In this document: positions 21,401-28,703 of the stretch, one piece after another | Layout of the letters: each line of letters starts with the position of its first letter | Position numbering within the stretch: the first letter of the stretch is position 1 | Assembly (NCBI GenBank): GCA_029210625.1 | Contig: JARGFU010000005.1 | Coordinates: forward strand, 62,001-126,000 | Length of the DNA: 64,000 bases | Direction: 5' to 3' | DNA from: Deltaproteobacteria bacterium | GTDB lineage: Bacteria; Myxococcota; Myxococcia; SLRQ01 | Translations under genes and position numbers: made by a program | Notes under the pieces: generated by a model | Told to the model about the DNA's origin: nothing | Databases searched by the model: none | What the model saw: the letters and a program-made list of their open reading frames with translations, nothing else

Positions 21401-22365
21401 ACGAGCGGGTGCAGGTCCTCGGCGACGTGGGCACCGCCGGCACCCTGCCGGGCACCACCATCGACCCGGCGACGGGCCGGGCGACGACCACGGGCCGGGT
21501 GGACGGCCTGCCGCCCTTCGCCAGCGTGGGGATGAACCCCGCGGGCACCTTCTATCCGGGCGCCGTGAGCCGCGACGCCGTCTCGGCCGCCGGCGCCTTC
21601 AGCCACGAGCTGATCGAGGCCACCCTGCGCCTCGAGCTGCGCTACGACAACGCCGACGACGCGCTGGCCGAGACCCTCCCGGGCGTGGCGGATCGGGTGC
21701 AGGGCGTGGTCGCCGGCAACCTGGCCTGGCACTGGAACCGCGACCTGGCCCTGGTCGGCCGCCTGAACTGGCTGGGCACCCACAACGTGCAGGCCCTGGT
21801 GGCCGAGTCCCTCTGGATGGAGTCCAGCCTGGGGCTGGCCTACCGCCCGGCGAAGAGCGATCTGATCACGGTCCTCTTCAAGGCCACCCACCTCGTCGAT
21901 CAGCGCCCGCTGGATCTCGCCCTGGGCACCAGCGACCGGCAGCTGAGCCAGATCGTCTCCCTCGCGCCGGTCCTCGAGACGCCCTGGAACTTCGCCCTGG
22001 CCGAGAAGGTCGCCTACAAGCGCACCGAGCTGCAGGTCGGCATCGGCGAGGGCCTCGCCCCGCGGGACGCCGTGGCGCACTCGGTCCTCTGGGTGAACCG
22101 CCTCGACTACCACCTCCTCGAGCACTTTGACCTCTCGGCCGAGTACCGCATCCTCTGGGTGGCGGCCGGCGCGCGCTACGCCGATCAGGCGACCGAGCTC
22201 TCGGGCGGGCTGCGTCACGGCGCGGTCTTCGAGGCGGCCTACCGCATGGGCCACCACTTCCGGCTGGGCGCCGGCTGGAGCTTCGCCTCCTTCAGCGACG
22301 ACGAGCTCGCCCGCATCGACAGCGACGCCAGCGGACCCTTCCTGCGGATCACCGGCATCTACTAG
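6469..22365 (+). CDS. Giant DUF11-repeat / OmpA-like / outer-membrane barrel protein (5,298 aa)
   Basis: One continuous frame of 15.9 kb. ATG 6469 gives an N-terminal signal (SSLLLLVLFLALLAW, cleavage after RAAA). Approximate layout by residue: 46-382, beta-rich N-domain; 383-2760, 17 tandem DUF11 (conserved repeat, Ig-like) units; 2767-2840, SdrD/Cna-B-like domain; 3025-3190, an 18th DUF11; 3200-3270, a second B-like domain (KVFCDDNEDGRQQPGE); 3471-3581, OmpA-like domain 1 ending NRRVWV; 3881-3989, OmpA-like domain 2 (AHTDNTGG, RNKRIV); 4130-4182, VAQP repeats; 4256-4330, Ig-like (IYGRTAPGAVVTVAG); about 4440-5298, beta-barrel ending in Tyr (RITGIY). The OmpA-like domains keep the Asp and Arg that contact peptidoglycan. 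It is probably an envelope-spanning surface or adhesion protein; the role is inferred. Transcribed alone. Confidence 0.93.
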   Translation: MRQTLAIPRGSRGRVPDPWSGGGSSLLLLVLFLALLAWPSRAAAVVTGTAPSLYQSFTVQGSAQTTGNTLMILALEDPRVNDTLLDPSFTSANLSGVPINATIEGAYVFYSGRTDAVADDQFDFYTPDGVMRPLVAGLCRNLTYGGQSFFYCRRDVTSQVRAVSAARGGDVNGVYNVNGVQARVGVRGSLSNGCAFTDPGCQAAYAGWSLVVVWSSETAPGVRNLLLYDGFYGCDETTTSGISAPIPLSGFTVGDPAGGEIVFFALEGDPHLGSPPGGIEWGDWMQFNPQSGSGVLLQSASNPPRNLFNSTVQQAGVPFNGVDLDAIDLGPTGLNLLSPGDTSASIVPGSGDGVLDGGQQGELFILGWVLLGIDTIAPSLGQASTKRVDKTTAASGETLTYTLTLTNSGNDLAPGVIVQDAPPAGTTYIPGTTTLDGLPVPDSGSNSALVSGLNIGDLDYRVGTTTTKTVSFQVSIDAGTSDGASICNQATVDSSRSVLVTLTTSPCTTVQAPELRDPQVLEVTDLNGGVVQPGDRLRYRVRLYNDGNQPAQQVRYVQPLPAHVKDLVVLAVPPGATDGSALPQIDVSNITVPGSFSVELLFEVTILDEAELIAAGVPSSGIDGLLISTQGELQAPWLTAPLLTDDPSTAATPDPTRVRLSYAVDLTSSAKAGVDDNGAPLQGRDTVTYTLTLRNTGNRAATARIVDNLPAEVEACTILSSPVPATCSASGGTNGTGQLVANGIPVSAGGTTLISFQVRVQEDAIDGALVTNVASLTALETTGTLTLSSTGLRILNRAHLSASTKIVVDANGAPVEPGDRLDYQLAIRNSGNRAATGVTVSDLIDTNLSILSVGQGGLISGGQVTWNAISTPALARIEPAQEVLLDLAVQVSTPLPNGTLISNQGVITAPEITGPALTDDPTTLEVGDPTRVRVQSLPNFVFEKRVIDLGGGPVRPGDRLRYELILRNTGPGDATSIAVSDALPPELSVVRIENGGTQVGGSLVWTIPSMGVSPTGDTLLAFEAELASPLANGTIVSNQADLVAAELSSAILSDDPDTPLPADPTQVVVSSQADLSASTKAVVDLNGGAHLPGDDLRYTLVLTNTGDAPARNVVVSDPIAACLTSVTPGEGGTLAGGQLTWSSPLTPTLARIDPGADVVLTFDARLAASLPDGTPCANQATLLSSDLPGPVLTDDPSTTAVDDPTVILVESRPSLEESEKQVELVADRNGDGAFSPGDGIRYTLRIRNTGSEDATNVRVRDPIPAELSNVVATPPGTVVGTELRWTFATLAAGATRTLTLEADLASPLDDGAVISNQAFIGRTGLTTEVATDDPATPEVDDATAFTVVSTPDLSGFTLVAIDPNGAPLRPGDELRYRLTLVNEGTALARDVSVTLPLDPSTSFLSASAGGVYDASAHAVSWVIPLIGIGADLARIRTVRTLLGSPLDNGLPITAQATATAAGLPASVLSDDPATAALDDPTVRFVVSGADLHASTKTVADANGGDVRPGDVLAWAIQVRNDGDAVARNVTVDDAFDGALTGLSPQQGGVAAGQSVHWDASTTPALAALAPGESQTLVVLSVVDSPQDDGTLVANQALISADGLVAPVPTDDPATAAVDDPTTVVVVAAPELSATTKTFTATGGLPVRPGAVVTWTLSTRNQGDAWARSATLRDALDPSLTFVSASDGGVYDPGSHTVSWSLGDLPPGPIFERTLLTRVVTPLDHGTVVSNQGLLESPSLAASQPTDDPATAVVGDPTTFTVESAPDLSSSTKEVVDRNGGVVEPGDLLDYRISLINSGDMLAPGVVTLDDLDPRLEVVFTQDGGLHDAGAGRITWPAVDLSPSDQPVVRRFTARVPPLTASGTVIANQALVAGAGQSVPTDDPSTPEPADPTEVVVVSAPDFTLTEKTVVDDDGGLPLPGDRLTYTLRVKNTGNTHGTAVRVLDPIDALLTDVQPGQGGSFDGSAILWDQTTTPALARVAPGTSGDVLLTFTARIAAEARDGDRIANQARIENAEIGGAVVSDDPTTPAPSDPTVLQLALPDLGSATMTVEDLDGGDVEPGDRLRWTLTLQNLGSHPAEDVVVRDALDPTLLVDPQVLGGSLEGDEAVWSVGTLEPGQRVELFLETTVAALLANGTEIPNQATITLGDLPTLVLTDDPATPEEDDPTTVVVVSAPDLIVHKTVEDLTGDLVVPGDSLRYTLTLENVGNTLATQVLVEDTLPALVASWSESPAAVTVDRRLTWTPTEVPALAAVAPGEPVVLTIDVVLTSPLPDGTLVANQARVFHAELPAAVPSDDPTTPAPFDATAVRVFSAPRFDHSEKTVVDLNGGLIEPGDLLEYTLVILNDGTEDALGSVLQDPVPASTRYVPGTTRLNDAPVDDPAGGGSPLVLGLSLSSARPGTPAGVMLVSDGAAPDDEAAVVTFRVQVEAGVLGGTEIANQGRIASLQTEAVGTDDPATPTPGDATVVVVGRAIHLGDAGKTWSFTRDEETPGVVEPGDRIAFELSVPNRGTSTAHDVEIRDPLPAGTRYLTGSLTLDGRPLTDAADGDPGQVALGAVRVVVPSIDPHATALVRFEVEIESDAGPTVVNQGTVSALDETGVRVEVLTDADPSVPGDQATVIPIGDAPVRDLSTSLKAVVDLDGGVVERGDLLQYQLVVRNTGNVPVEEISLSDPLPRHLVYVSHETPSGSSSRFENPPAGTGQGMLHFSLGAPLPAGESWQGTFLVRITHDAPDGAILSNLALLEARDLPSRELGPATVVVGAAPGTGGYLGRIFLDGDRDGALGEGEGGLTGYNISAVSPASGEIVRSAVSDARGDFALVGLPVGPWILRVSSASGTTFVQEAVAAARADALEVHDCAIDPSGVVYRGDDGSGVPDARVWLLYDQSRVGQAPLPCDEDQRLVTLETDPNLGASETHPLPRPVGTACLLPGQQGQTTPRGESAGFYRFDVPQADPAMAYQLQVVPPAPQLAFPSVVRPAAPGFAPPGAVVPDPRPNLEGDTTWYQHFSIGVPEDEVTHNHVPLDPVRDLLQLTKVAARGTATVGELVAYTLTLKNRSGADLRSTGASGDLGGTGVRIQDLIPSGMKYVAGTATASRLRVAPDGGLVRACPRVGEDALGCPSERAEPAPLMDTQQAVGGALSFGPYDLLAGEQLELRYVLAVGARAKPGAATNLARATLDDVEVGEAEASIHIVADPLFDEGTVIGKVFCDDNEDGRQQPGERGLIGARVYSDTGMAATSDRSGKLHFNRLPPGMRLFKLDPSSLPPASGPVGPPGKPLFLTRGLDAVLSFPVRCALAEMKPTQLGVMRPRAPPALAVVATSSPLDLQVGEAEVVIPRLDLRVTAEGGTPRFDEPGLPVGLDQGAKAQLHLQARGTPRRWRVAFARAPVAPALPEGTSAEEAARLLGGPESWQRLAVLTGEGAPPASLALPADLPRGEPLVVWAGVEGEPGLASRSAVQVFALDWIPPPFTPVKLTLMGELFPKQGAKPTAVFRKVFEPALKALQDYPSSTVEIAVHVDATYRKRAMPLSRQRAEAIKGWLVESGIAAERIDATGKGSTRPLAPNIGQRNQRKNRRVWVAVSAPEPEIPELPSITLPAGFQVGGAETALDGIGNFADVVEVARNGRLSLSLGLARGERLGLLRRLDAEGQPLALPADDPEADAFSAEALRLAGLRWAASPDTGEAATTVAAAAPEASEDEPGVPASLAGEDEEPGTPAALAGPAAPAATPTAPAAGAGAAVAMRLELPRSGGTPLLTWEGARHALPLAAVTGLREDEEGPVKLGKGGLPRKPIPFLTRMPGQLRASEWELWIEDTAGQRVGRVAGTGAPPPRILWDGKDEAGAPALKRGEGYRFRLRVLDQQGNEGKGPWGTFAVANVGLSRTLNGLFAIGYNIAPAKRAPLQAFARRVEEMGPGTRVTVVAHTDNTGGPEAAMSRTDKQAAAVARLLASYGIPPDRIRQIFKGDTQPLAPNLSARNRERNKRIVLRAVPAQPRSPEALPVQSGVTLGGVAAQATEAGQVWTATVTLTEPLPVVIRTSEGREATYRLSLQPDAGAGAGGDLPLDLDRRSLPAAWPATSRPILLAQGTLLGDEEDEEEDGPGGLREEPLPALVPLVTPDEAAAKEEEKDEEPVAQPVAQPVAQPVAQPVAGPQGALPVAQPVAQPVAQPVAQPVAQPVAQPVAQPVAESAPASGTRLGDDDEDEEGPGSGPAGPAPAPEPPPAAPPTLAELSAPEQELELVVLPREQIDEKQVPIVESRLVLPPQGVPLKGAHLPIYGRTAPGAVVTVAGKTLKVDADGQFASSIEVPRGQSLFSLRIRDEAGNEAVFEREIVREQSELFVLALADAAMGTPGNQLDGVGETTSLDLGPVWLHGRAAAFVKGEWAMEKGPWDELELQLHLDTARWGEEVMARELVNPDRGYLLYGDTGELEAVAEAAGPLWLRLKADESELNLGNVQTRLGTGGLFDYRRTLYGARLHLDETVAEKYRFEADGFGSAGELGQQPGHAVLQGTGGSLYFLPHRDVVEGSERVTVTVRDRETGMVLFSRPLLRNVDYTFRFDQGQLFLKSPLPSVAHAGWLGGTNAATPLDDHPVFLTVDYNHRSLGTEGLMAGGGYLRHTYDGWLSLGGGLLAQAEGPTNRGYQLWGLSAEIRPKTRSYLKLEYARSEGTDLAGSYSADGGLTYAGLIPGCESSTLVSERCGAQGNAFMAEGALSFGELAGKSKDVVLLTGRLELQDPSFYNSQRLLDQGQSRGGVQLAWTITDHDDLVARFDHVASQLPTGVVGEGTGRTKLVQRSSYGLRYAHSGDKWRAFGEWNGAVVSDEEVGRIASDRLLAGGEFDLTHGLTLLLDQDLTLGGDDRIFPQLADRLSTGMGLRYRLTETLELSAMGRVRWSGENALTAGARVRTGETGSVYANERLVRPVDGGWRSTSVVGAEQSFGGLNTHGEYQVDGGLGANHGRAVLGVGHTFSPAKGLKLDLAYERVQVLGDVGTAGTLPGTTIDPATGRATTTGRVDGLPPFASVGMNPAGTFYPGAVSRDAVSAAGAFSHELIEATLRLELRYDNADDALAETLPGVADRVQGVVAGNLAWHWNRDLALVGRLNWLGTHNVQALVAESLWMESSLGLAYRPAKSDLITVLFKATHLVDQRPLDLALGTSDRQLSQIVSLAPVLETPWNFALAEKVAYKRTELQVGIGEGLAPRDAVAHSVLWVNRLDYHLLEHFDLSAEYRILWVAAGARYADQATELSGGLRHGAVFEAAYRMGHHFRLGAGWSFASFSDDELARIDSDASGPFLRITGIY
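7617..14750 (+). repeat. 17 tandem DUF11 coding repeats (about 400-450 bp each)
   Basis: Each unit opens with a version of ASTKxVxDxNGG followed by PGDxLxYxLxxxNxG and closes with a version of TDDPATPxxDDPTxVxVxS. Unit starts fall near 7617, 8008, 8455, 8860, 9277, 9680, 10102, 10516, 10930, 11350, 11758, 12163, 12588, 12988, 13408, 13880 and 14347. Units are clearly related but diverged, so the array is old and not a recent expansion. A further unit sits apart at about 15540-16040. Confidence 0.85.
18856..19014 (+). repeat. 12-bp tandem repeat coding for (VAQP)n linker
   Basis: Eleven copies of a 12-base unit of the form GTCGCGCAGCCC encode VAQP: four copies, a nine-residue break (VAGPQGALP), then seven copies. 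Third-position variants (GTG/GTC, CCG/CCC/CCA) show that some copies have aged. The stretch is a flexible Pro-rich spacer between OmpA-like domain 2 and the Ig-like domain before the barrel. Copy number may vary between strains. Confidence 0.9.
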
Positions 22366-22476
22366 GGCGCCTCGCCGGGGAGCGGTGCCGCGTCCGTCCC
22401 CCGGACTACACTGGAGGTGCGGGCTGCGCTGCTGGAGCGTGACCCCTCACGAACCGGTCCAAGGGAGGGACGGGAG

Positions 22477-22815
22477 ATGAAGAGCGAGATCGTCGTGCTG
22501 GCCATGCTGCTGGCGGGGACCCTGGTGGGCTGCGGCAAGTCGGAGACCGGGGAGGCCTGCACGGCCGCCGAGGACTGCAAGGACACCCAGTGCATCGTGG
22601 GGGGGTCCTTCCCCGAGGGCCTCTGCACGCCCGCGTGCGACGCGAGCACCGACTGTCCCGAGGGCTTCGTCTGCATCTCCCGGAGCAGCGGCATCTGCCT
22701 GGCGACCTGTACCTCGGAAGCCAGCTGTACCGAGAGCCGCGGCACGGACTGGCAGTGCCGGGAGGAGTCCCTCGAGGAGGGCGGGGGCGTGGCGATGGTC
22801 TGCATCGGCGCCTGA
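22477..22815 (+). CDS. Small Cys-rich lipoprotein
   Basis: A 112-residue protein starting at ATG 22477, chosen because AGGGAGGGACGGGAG just upstream is a strong SD. The signal peptide ends in a lipobox (LAGTLVGC), so the protein is lipid-anchored. The mature part has 12 further cysteines in spaced pairs (EACTAAEDCKDTQC, LCTPACDASTDC, FVCISRSSGICLATC), suggesting six disulfides in an EGF- or trypsin-inhibitor-like scaffold. This style is common in secreted Myxococcota proteins. It stands between the giant envelope gene and the trp operon with no visible functional link. The family is not recognised further. Confidence 0.78.
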   Translation: MKSEIVVLAMLLAGTLVGCGKSETGEACTAAEDCKDTQCIVGGSFPEGLCTPACDASTDCPEGFVCISRSSGICLATCTSEASCTESRGTDWQCREESLEEGGGVAMVCIGA

Positions 22816-22833
22816 GGTCGGCGCCGCGTCGTC

Positions 22834-22855
22834 GGCCGGTCTCGGAAGGCCGGCC
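22834..22855 (+). terminator. Hairpin between the Cys-rich lipoprotein gene and trpE
   Basis: GGCCGG (22834-22839) pairs with CCGGCC (22850-22855) across a 10-base loop, 18 bases after the lipoprotein stop. There is no U-tract, so it may be a weak or factor-assisted terminator. The following bases (22862-22886) contain two GACAGC-type units related to the heptamer arrays seen elsewhere. Confidence 0.35.
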
Positions 22856-22909
22856 GCCGATGGCTGACAGCCGATGGATGACAGCTCCGGCCCGTGGTAA
22901 CACCGCGCG

Positions 22910-24459
<1,550 letters not shown>

Positions 24460-24463
<4 letters not shown>

Positions 24464-25050
24464 TCCTGGTGATCGACAACTACGACTCCTTCACCTTCAA
24501 CCTGGTGCAGTACCTCCTCGAGCTCGGCGCCGAGGTGAGGGTCGAGCGCAACGACGCGCTCACCGCCGCCGACGCCCTCGCCGCCGGCGCCGCGGGCATC
24601 CTGATCTCGCCCGGGCCCGCGGATCCCGACGAGGCGGGGATCAGCGTGGAGCTGATCCGCGAGGCCGCGGGGAGGGTGCCGATCCTCGGCGTCTGCCTGG
24701 GGCACCAGTCCATCGCCGCCGCGCACGGCGGGAAGGTGGTGCGGGCGCGGCGGGTGATGCACGGCAAGGTCAGCGAGATCCACCACCAGGGCGTGGGGGT
24801 CTTCCGGGGGTTGCCCGATCCCTTCCTCGCCACCCGCTACCACTCCCTCCTGGTCGAGGCGGCGAGCCTGCCCGCCTGCCTGGAGGTCACCGCCCGCACC
24901 GTGGACGGCGAGGAGGAGGAGATCATGGGGCTGCGCCACCGGGAGCACCCGGTCGAGGGGGTCCAGTTCCATCCGGAGTCGATCTTGAGCGAGCAGGGCC
25001 ACGCCCTGCTCCAGAACTGGCTCGAGGGCCTGGCAGGAGAGAAGGCATGA
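24460..25050 (+). CDS. trpG: Anthranilate synthase component II (glutamine amidotransferase)
   Basis: Class I glutamine amidotransferase, 196 residues, that supplies ammonia to TrpE. It begins [16 protein letters not shown], the classic N-terminus. The catalytic Cys is residue 79 ([10 protein letters not shown]), and the His/Glu pair is in GVQFHPESI near the C-terminus. GTG 24460 was chosen because it overlaps the trpE stop as GTGA and matches the family start; the frame is open further upstream, but that part is trpE out of frame. No second amidotransferase is present in the window, so it could also serve as PabA for folate synthesis, as in several bacteria. Confidence 0.96.
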
Positions 25051-26069
25051 AGGACGCAGCGATTAGGGAGGCCATCGCCGCACTGGTCGAAGGTCAGGAT
25101 CTGGGCGAGGAGCGGGCCCACGACGCGATGGAGGTCATCATGGAGGGCGACGCCACGCCCTCGCAGGTGGCCGGCTTCGCGGTGGCCCTGCGGATGAAGG
25201 GCGAGACCGTCGAGGAGGTCACCGGCGCGGTGCGCGCCCTGCGCGAGCACGTCACCCGGGTGAACCCCGGCGAGGGCCCGGTGGTCGACACCGCCGGCAC
25301 CGGCGGCGACGGCTCGGGCACCTTCAACATCTCCACCACCGCGGCCCTGATCGCCGCCGGCGCCGGCGCCCGGGTGGCCAAGCACGGCAACCGCTCGGTC
25401 TCCTCCCGCTCCGGCAGCGCCGACGTGCTCGCCGCCCTCGGGGTGAACATCGACGCCGACGTCCCCACCATGGAGCGCTGCCTGGCCGAGGCGCGGATCG
25501 GCTTCCTCTTCGCGAACACCCTCCACCCGGCGATGAAGTACGCCGCCGGGCCCCGACGCGAGATGGGGATCCGCACCCTCTTCAACCTCCTGGGCCCCCT
25601 GGCCAACCCCGCCTTCGCCGACCGGCAGGTGGTGGGGGTCTTCGCCCGCAAGTGGGTCGAGCCCCTGGCGCACGTGCTGCTGAACCTGGGCTCCCGGCAC
25701 GCCTGGGTGGTCCACGGGATCGACGGTCTCGACGAGCTGACCCTCACCGGCAGCTCCTTCGTGGCCGAGGTGCGCGACGGCAACGTCACCACCTTCGAGG
25801 TGCACCCCGAGCGCATCGGCCTGCGCCGCTGCAACTCCGAGGACCTCACCGGCGGCGAGATCGAGGAGAACGCCGAGATCACCCGCCGGATCCTGGGGGG
25901 GGAGGCGGGCCCCCGGGCGGACGCGGCCGTCCTGAACGCCGCCGCCGCCCTGGTGGTCGGTGGGCTGGCCGCGGATCTGCGGGCCGGGATCGAGCTGGCG
26001 CGGGAGGCCATCGCCTCGGGCGCGGCCACCCGGGCCCTGCAGACCCTGGCCGAGGTCAGCCAGGGTTGA
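25047..26069 (+). CDS. trpD: Anthranilate phosphoribosyltransferase
   Basis: Transfers phosphoribose from PRPP to anthranilate. 340 residues. The PRPP-binding Gly-rich motif is [19 protein letters not shown] (about 84-102), and the anthranilate-binding region is [42 protein letters not shown] and NLLGPLANP are diagnostic of TrpD. Start ATG 25047 overlaps the trpG stop (ATGA). The stop overlaps the TTG start of trpC (TTGA). Confidence 0.97.
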   Translation: MKDAAIREAIAALVEGQDLGEERAHDAMEVIMEGDATPSQVAGFAVALRMKGETVEEVTGAVRALREHVTRVNPGEGPVVDTAGTGGDGSGTFNISTTAALIAAGAGARVAKHGNRSVSSRSGSADVLAALGVNIDADVPTMERCLAEARIGFLFANTLHPAMKYAAGPRREMGIRTLFNLLGPLANPAFADRQVVGVFARKWVEPLAHVLLNLGSRHAWVVHGIDGLDELTLTGSSFVAEVRDGNVTTFEVHPERIGLRRCNSEDLTGGEIEENAEITRRILGGEAGPRADAAVLNAAAALVVGGLAADLRAGIELAREAIASGAATRALQTLAEVSQG

Positions 26070-26851
26070 GCGCGCTGCCCGACATCCTGGCCCGGATCGT
26101 CGCCGACCGGCGGGCCGCGCTGGCCCTGGAGGCCCGCCTCGGGGACGAGGCCGAGCCCGCGCCAACCCGGGGCTTCCTCGCGGCCCTGCAGGCCGCGGCG
26201 GCGCCGAGGATCATCGCCGAGTGCAAGCGGGCCAGCCCCTCGGCCGGCGTCCTGCGGCTGGGGGAGCCCTGGTCGCCCGCGGGCCTGGCCCGGGCCTACG
26301 AGGCCGCCGGGGCCACCTGCCTCTCGGTGCTCACCGAGCCGCGTCACTTCTGGGGCAGCCTGGCCGATCTGGTCGAGGCGCGCGAGGCCTGCGCCCTGCC
26401 GGTGCTGCGCAAGGACTTCCTCGTCGAGCCCGCGCAGGTGCGCGAGGCGCGCCGGGCGGGCGCCGACGCCGTGCTGCTCATCGCGGCCGTGCTCCCGGGC
26501 GAGCAGCTCGGCGAGCTCCACGCGGCCGCCACCGAAGAGGGCCTCGACGCCCTGGTGGAGGTGGTCGACGAGGAGGAGGCCCGGCGCGCCGTCGACCTGC
26601 GGGCCCCCCTGGTGGGCATCAACCACCGGGACCTGCGCACCTTCGAGATCGACCTGGGCCGCAGCGAGCGCCTGGCGCCGGCGCTGGTGGCGGCGGGCTG
26701 CTTCGTGGTCGCCGAGAGCGGCCTCTCCGACCTCGCGACCCTCGAGCGGCTGCAGGCCGCCGGCGCGAGCGGCTTCCTGGTGGGCACCTCCCTGCTGCGG
26801 CAGGCGGATCCCGGCGCGGCCCTGCGCCGCCTGCGGGGAGAGGCCGCGTGA
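26066..26851 (+). CDS. trpC: Indole-3-glycerol-phosphate synthase
   Basis: Converts CdRP to indole-3-glycerol phosphate in a TIM barrel. 261 residues. Motifs: [13 protein letters not shown] (catalytic Lys), [23 protein letters not shown] (catalytic Lys), [16 protein letters not shown] and [15 protein letters not shown] (catalytic Glu). The family's NNRDL appears as NHRDL. The start is read as TTG 26066 in a TTGA overlap with the trpD stop; this gives the expected N-terminus ([19 protein letters not shown]) and follows the pattern of all other junctions in the operon. It is separate from trpF, unlike the fused enterobacterial enzyme. Confidence 0.95.
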   Translation: MSALPDILARIVADRRAALALEARLGDEAEPAPTRGFLAALQAAAAPRIIAECKRASPSAGVLRLGEPWSPAGLARAYEAAGATCLSVLTEPRHFWGSLADLVEAREACALPVLRKDFLVEPAQVREARRAGADAVLLIAAVLPGEQLGELHAAATEEGLDALVEVVDEEEARRAVDLRAPLVGINHRDLRTFEIDLGRSERLAPALVAAGCFVVAESGLSDLATLERLQAAGASGFLVGTSLLRQADPGAALRRLRGEAA

Positions 26852-27483
26852 GGGGAGGGTGGATCAAGATCTGCGGGGTGCGGGACCTCGGCGAGCTGGA
26901 GGCCTGCCTCGAGGCGGCGCCGGACGCGGTGGGCCTGAACCTCGTGCCGGGCTCCCGCCGCCGGGTCGACCTGGAGACCGCACGGGAGCTGCGCGCGGCC
27001 CTGCGGGGCCGGGCGGAGGCCGTGGGGGTCTTCGTGGACGCCGGGGCCGAGCAGCTGCGGGAGGTGCAGCGCGCCCTCGAGCTCGACTGGCTGCAGCTCC
27101 ACGGCAGCGAGAGCGAGGAGCTGATCGAGGCCCTCGAGGCCGAGGGCCACCGGGTGCTGCGCGCCTGCCGGCCGGGCTCGGCGGACGCCCGCGCGCTGGA
27201 GGCGCTCGCGCGCCTGCCCGCGCGGCGCCTGCTGATCGACGCGCCCGGCCCCGAGGCCGGCGGCACCGGGCGGCCGGCCCACCGGGAGGCGGCGCGCCGC
27301 CTGGCCCGGGAGTGGCCGGTGATCCTCGCCGGCGGGCTGCGTCCGGAGAACGTCGCCGAGGCCATCCGCGCGGTGCGGCCGGCCGGGGTGGACGTGGCGA
27401 GCGGCGTCGAGGGAGAGGACGGCCGCAAGGATCCCCGCAAGGTGCGGGCCTTCGTGGAGCGTGCGCGGGAGGCACTCGGATGA
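26848..27483 (+). CDS. trpF: Phosphoribosylanthranilate isomerase
   Basis: Amadori rearrangement of PRA to CdRP. 211-residue TIM barrel. It begins [15 protein letters not shown] with the catalytic Cys of the KICG motif, has VGVFVDAG and WLQLHGSES, and the catalytic Asp in LLIDAPG (family LLDA). [17 protein letters not shown] and [20 protein letters not shown] are the phosphate-binding end. GTG 26848 overlaps the trpC stop as GTGA, and the stop overlaps the trpB ATG (ATGA). Confidence 0.96.
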   Translation: MRGGWIKICGVRDLGELEACLEAAPDAVGLNLVPGSRRRVDLETARELRAALRGRAEAVGVFVDAGAEQLREVQRALELDWLQLHGSESEELIEALEAEGHRVLRACRPGSADARALEALARLPARRLLIDAPGPEAGGTGRPAHREAARRLAREWPVILAGGLRPENVAEAIRAVRPAGVDVASGVEGEDGRKDPRKVRAFVERAREALG

Positions 27484-28703
27484 ACGACACGATCGGTGTG
27501 GGGGGGCCGGGCTTTCGCCTGGACCGGCGCCCCTTCGGGGACGGCCTCTACGGCGAGTTCGGCGGGCGCTTCGTCTCGGAGACCCTGCAGGCGGCCCTCG
27601 CCGACCTGACGGAGGCCTGGCTGCAGGCCCGCTCGGATCCCACCTTCCTGCGCGAGTACCTGGGCTGGGCCGCGGACTTCGCCGGCCGCCCGACGCCCCT
27701 GAGCGAGGCGCGGCGCCTCTCGGAGGCGCTCGGGCTGCGGATCTTCCTCAAGCGCGAGGACCTCGCCCACACCGGCGCCCACAAGATCAACAACTGCCTG
27801 GGGCAGGCGCTGCTGGCCCGGCAGCTGGGCAAGAGCAGGATCATCGCCGAGACTGGCGCGGGGCAGCACGGGGTGGCCACCGCCACCGTCGCCGCTGCCC
27901 TGGATCTGCCCTGCTGCGTCTACATGGGGAGCGTCGACGTCGAGCGGCAGGCGCCGAACGTGCGCCGGATGGAGCTGCTGGGCGCCGAGGTGCGGCCGGT
28001 CACGTCCGGCAGCGCGACCCTCAAGGACGCGATGAACGCCGCCCTGCGCGACTGGGTGAGCAACGTCGAGGGCACCCACTACCTCATCGGTTCCGCCGCC
28101 GGCCCGCACCCCTATCCGACCCTGGTGCGGGAGCTGCAGTCGGTGATCGGCTGGGAGGCGAGGGCGCAGCTCGCGGCCCTCGGGCTCACCCCGGACGCCG
28201 CCGTGGCCTGCGTCGGCGGAGGCTCCAACGCCATCGGCCTCTTCGACGCCTTCCTCGACGATCCGGGCGTGCGCCTCTTCGGCGCCGAGGCGGCCGGGCG
28301 CGGCCTCGAGAGCGGCGAGCACGCCGCCACCCTGAGCAAGGGTAGCCCCGGCGTGCTCCACGGCGCCCGCTCCTATCTCCTGCAGGACGAGGACGGTCAG
28401 GTCGAGCTGGCCCACTCGATCTCCGCCGGCCTCGACTACCCCGGCGTCGGCCCCCAGCACGCCCACCTGGCGGTGAGCGGCCGGGCCACCTACCACGCCA
28501 TCACCGACGACGAGGCCCTGGCCGCCCTGCGACAGCTCGCCCGGCTGGAGGGGATCGTCCCGGCCCTCGAGACTGCCCACGCCCTGGCGCTCCTGCCGAG
28601 GGTGGCGAGGGAGTTGGCGCCCGGCGCGGTGGTCCTCCTGGGACTCTCCGGCCGCGGCGACAAGGACCTGCCCCGCCTCGAGGAAGAGGGAGGTGCGTTG
28701 TGA
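27480..28703 (+). CDS. trpB: Tryptophan synthase beta chain
   Basis: PLP enzyme joining indole and serine to make tryptophan. 407 residues. The PLP Lys is residue 102 in [12 protein letters not shown]. Other diagnostic motifs are [29 protein letters not shown] (catalytic Glu), and the phosphate-binding loop [22 protein letters not shown] marks this as the standard TrpB1 type that pairs with TrpA, not the stand-alone TrpB2. ATG 27480 overlaps the trpF stop. The antisense of this gene is also largely open but has no support as a gene. Confidence 0.97.
   Translation: MNDTIGVGGPGFRLDRRPFGDGLYGEFGGRFVSETLQAALADLTEAWLQARSDPTFLREYLGWAADFAGRPTPLSEARRLSEALGLRIFLKREDLAHTGAHKINNCLGQALLARQLGKSRIIAETGAGQHGVATATVAAALDLPCCVYMGSVDVERQAPNVRRMELLGAEVRPVTSGSATLKDAMNAALRDWVSNVEGTHYLIGSAAGPHPYPTLVRELQSVIGWEARAQLAALGLTPDAAVACVGGGSNAIGLFDAFLDDPGVRLFGAEAAGRGLESGEHAATLSKGSPGVLHGARSYLLQDEDGQVELAHSISAGLDYPGVGPQHAHLAVSGRATYHAITDDEALAALRQLARLEGIVPALETAHALALLPRVARELAPGAVVLLGLSGRGDKDLPRLEEEGGAL

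Noticed and set aside
6334-22257. 5,307-codon open frame on the minus strand as a possible protein
   Set aside because: It lies in the same codon register as the DUF11 gene, is a low-complexity Arg/Gly/His/Val string with no domain or signal peptide, and is explained by lack of TTA, CTA and TCA codons in the sense gene.
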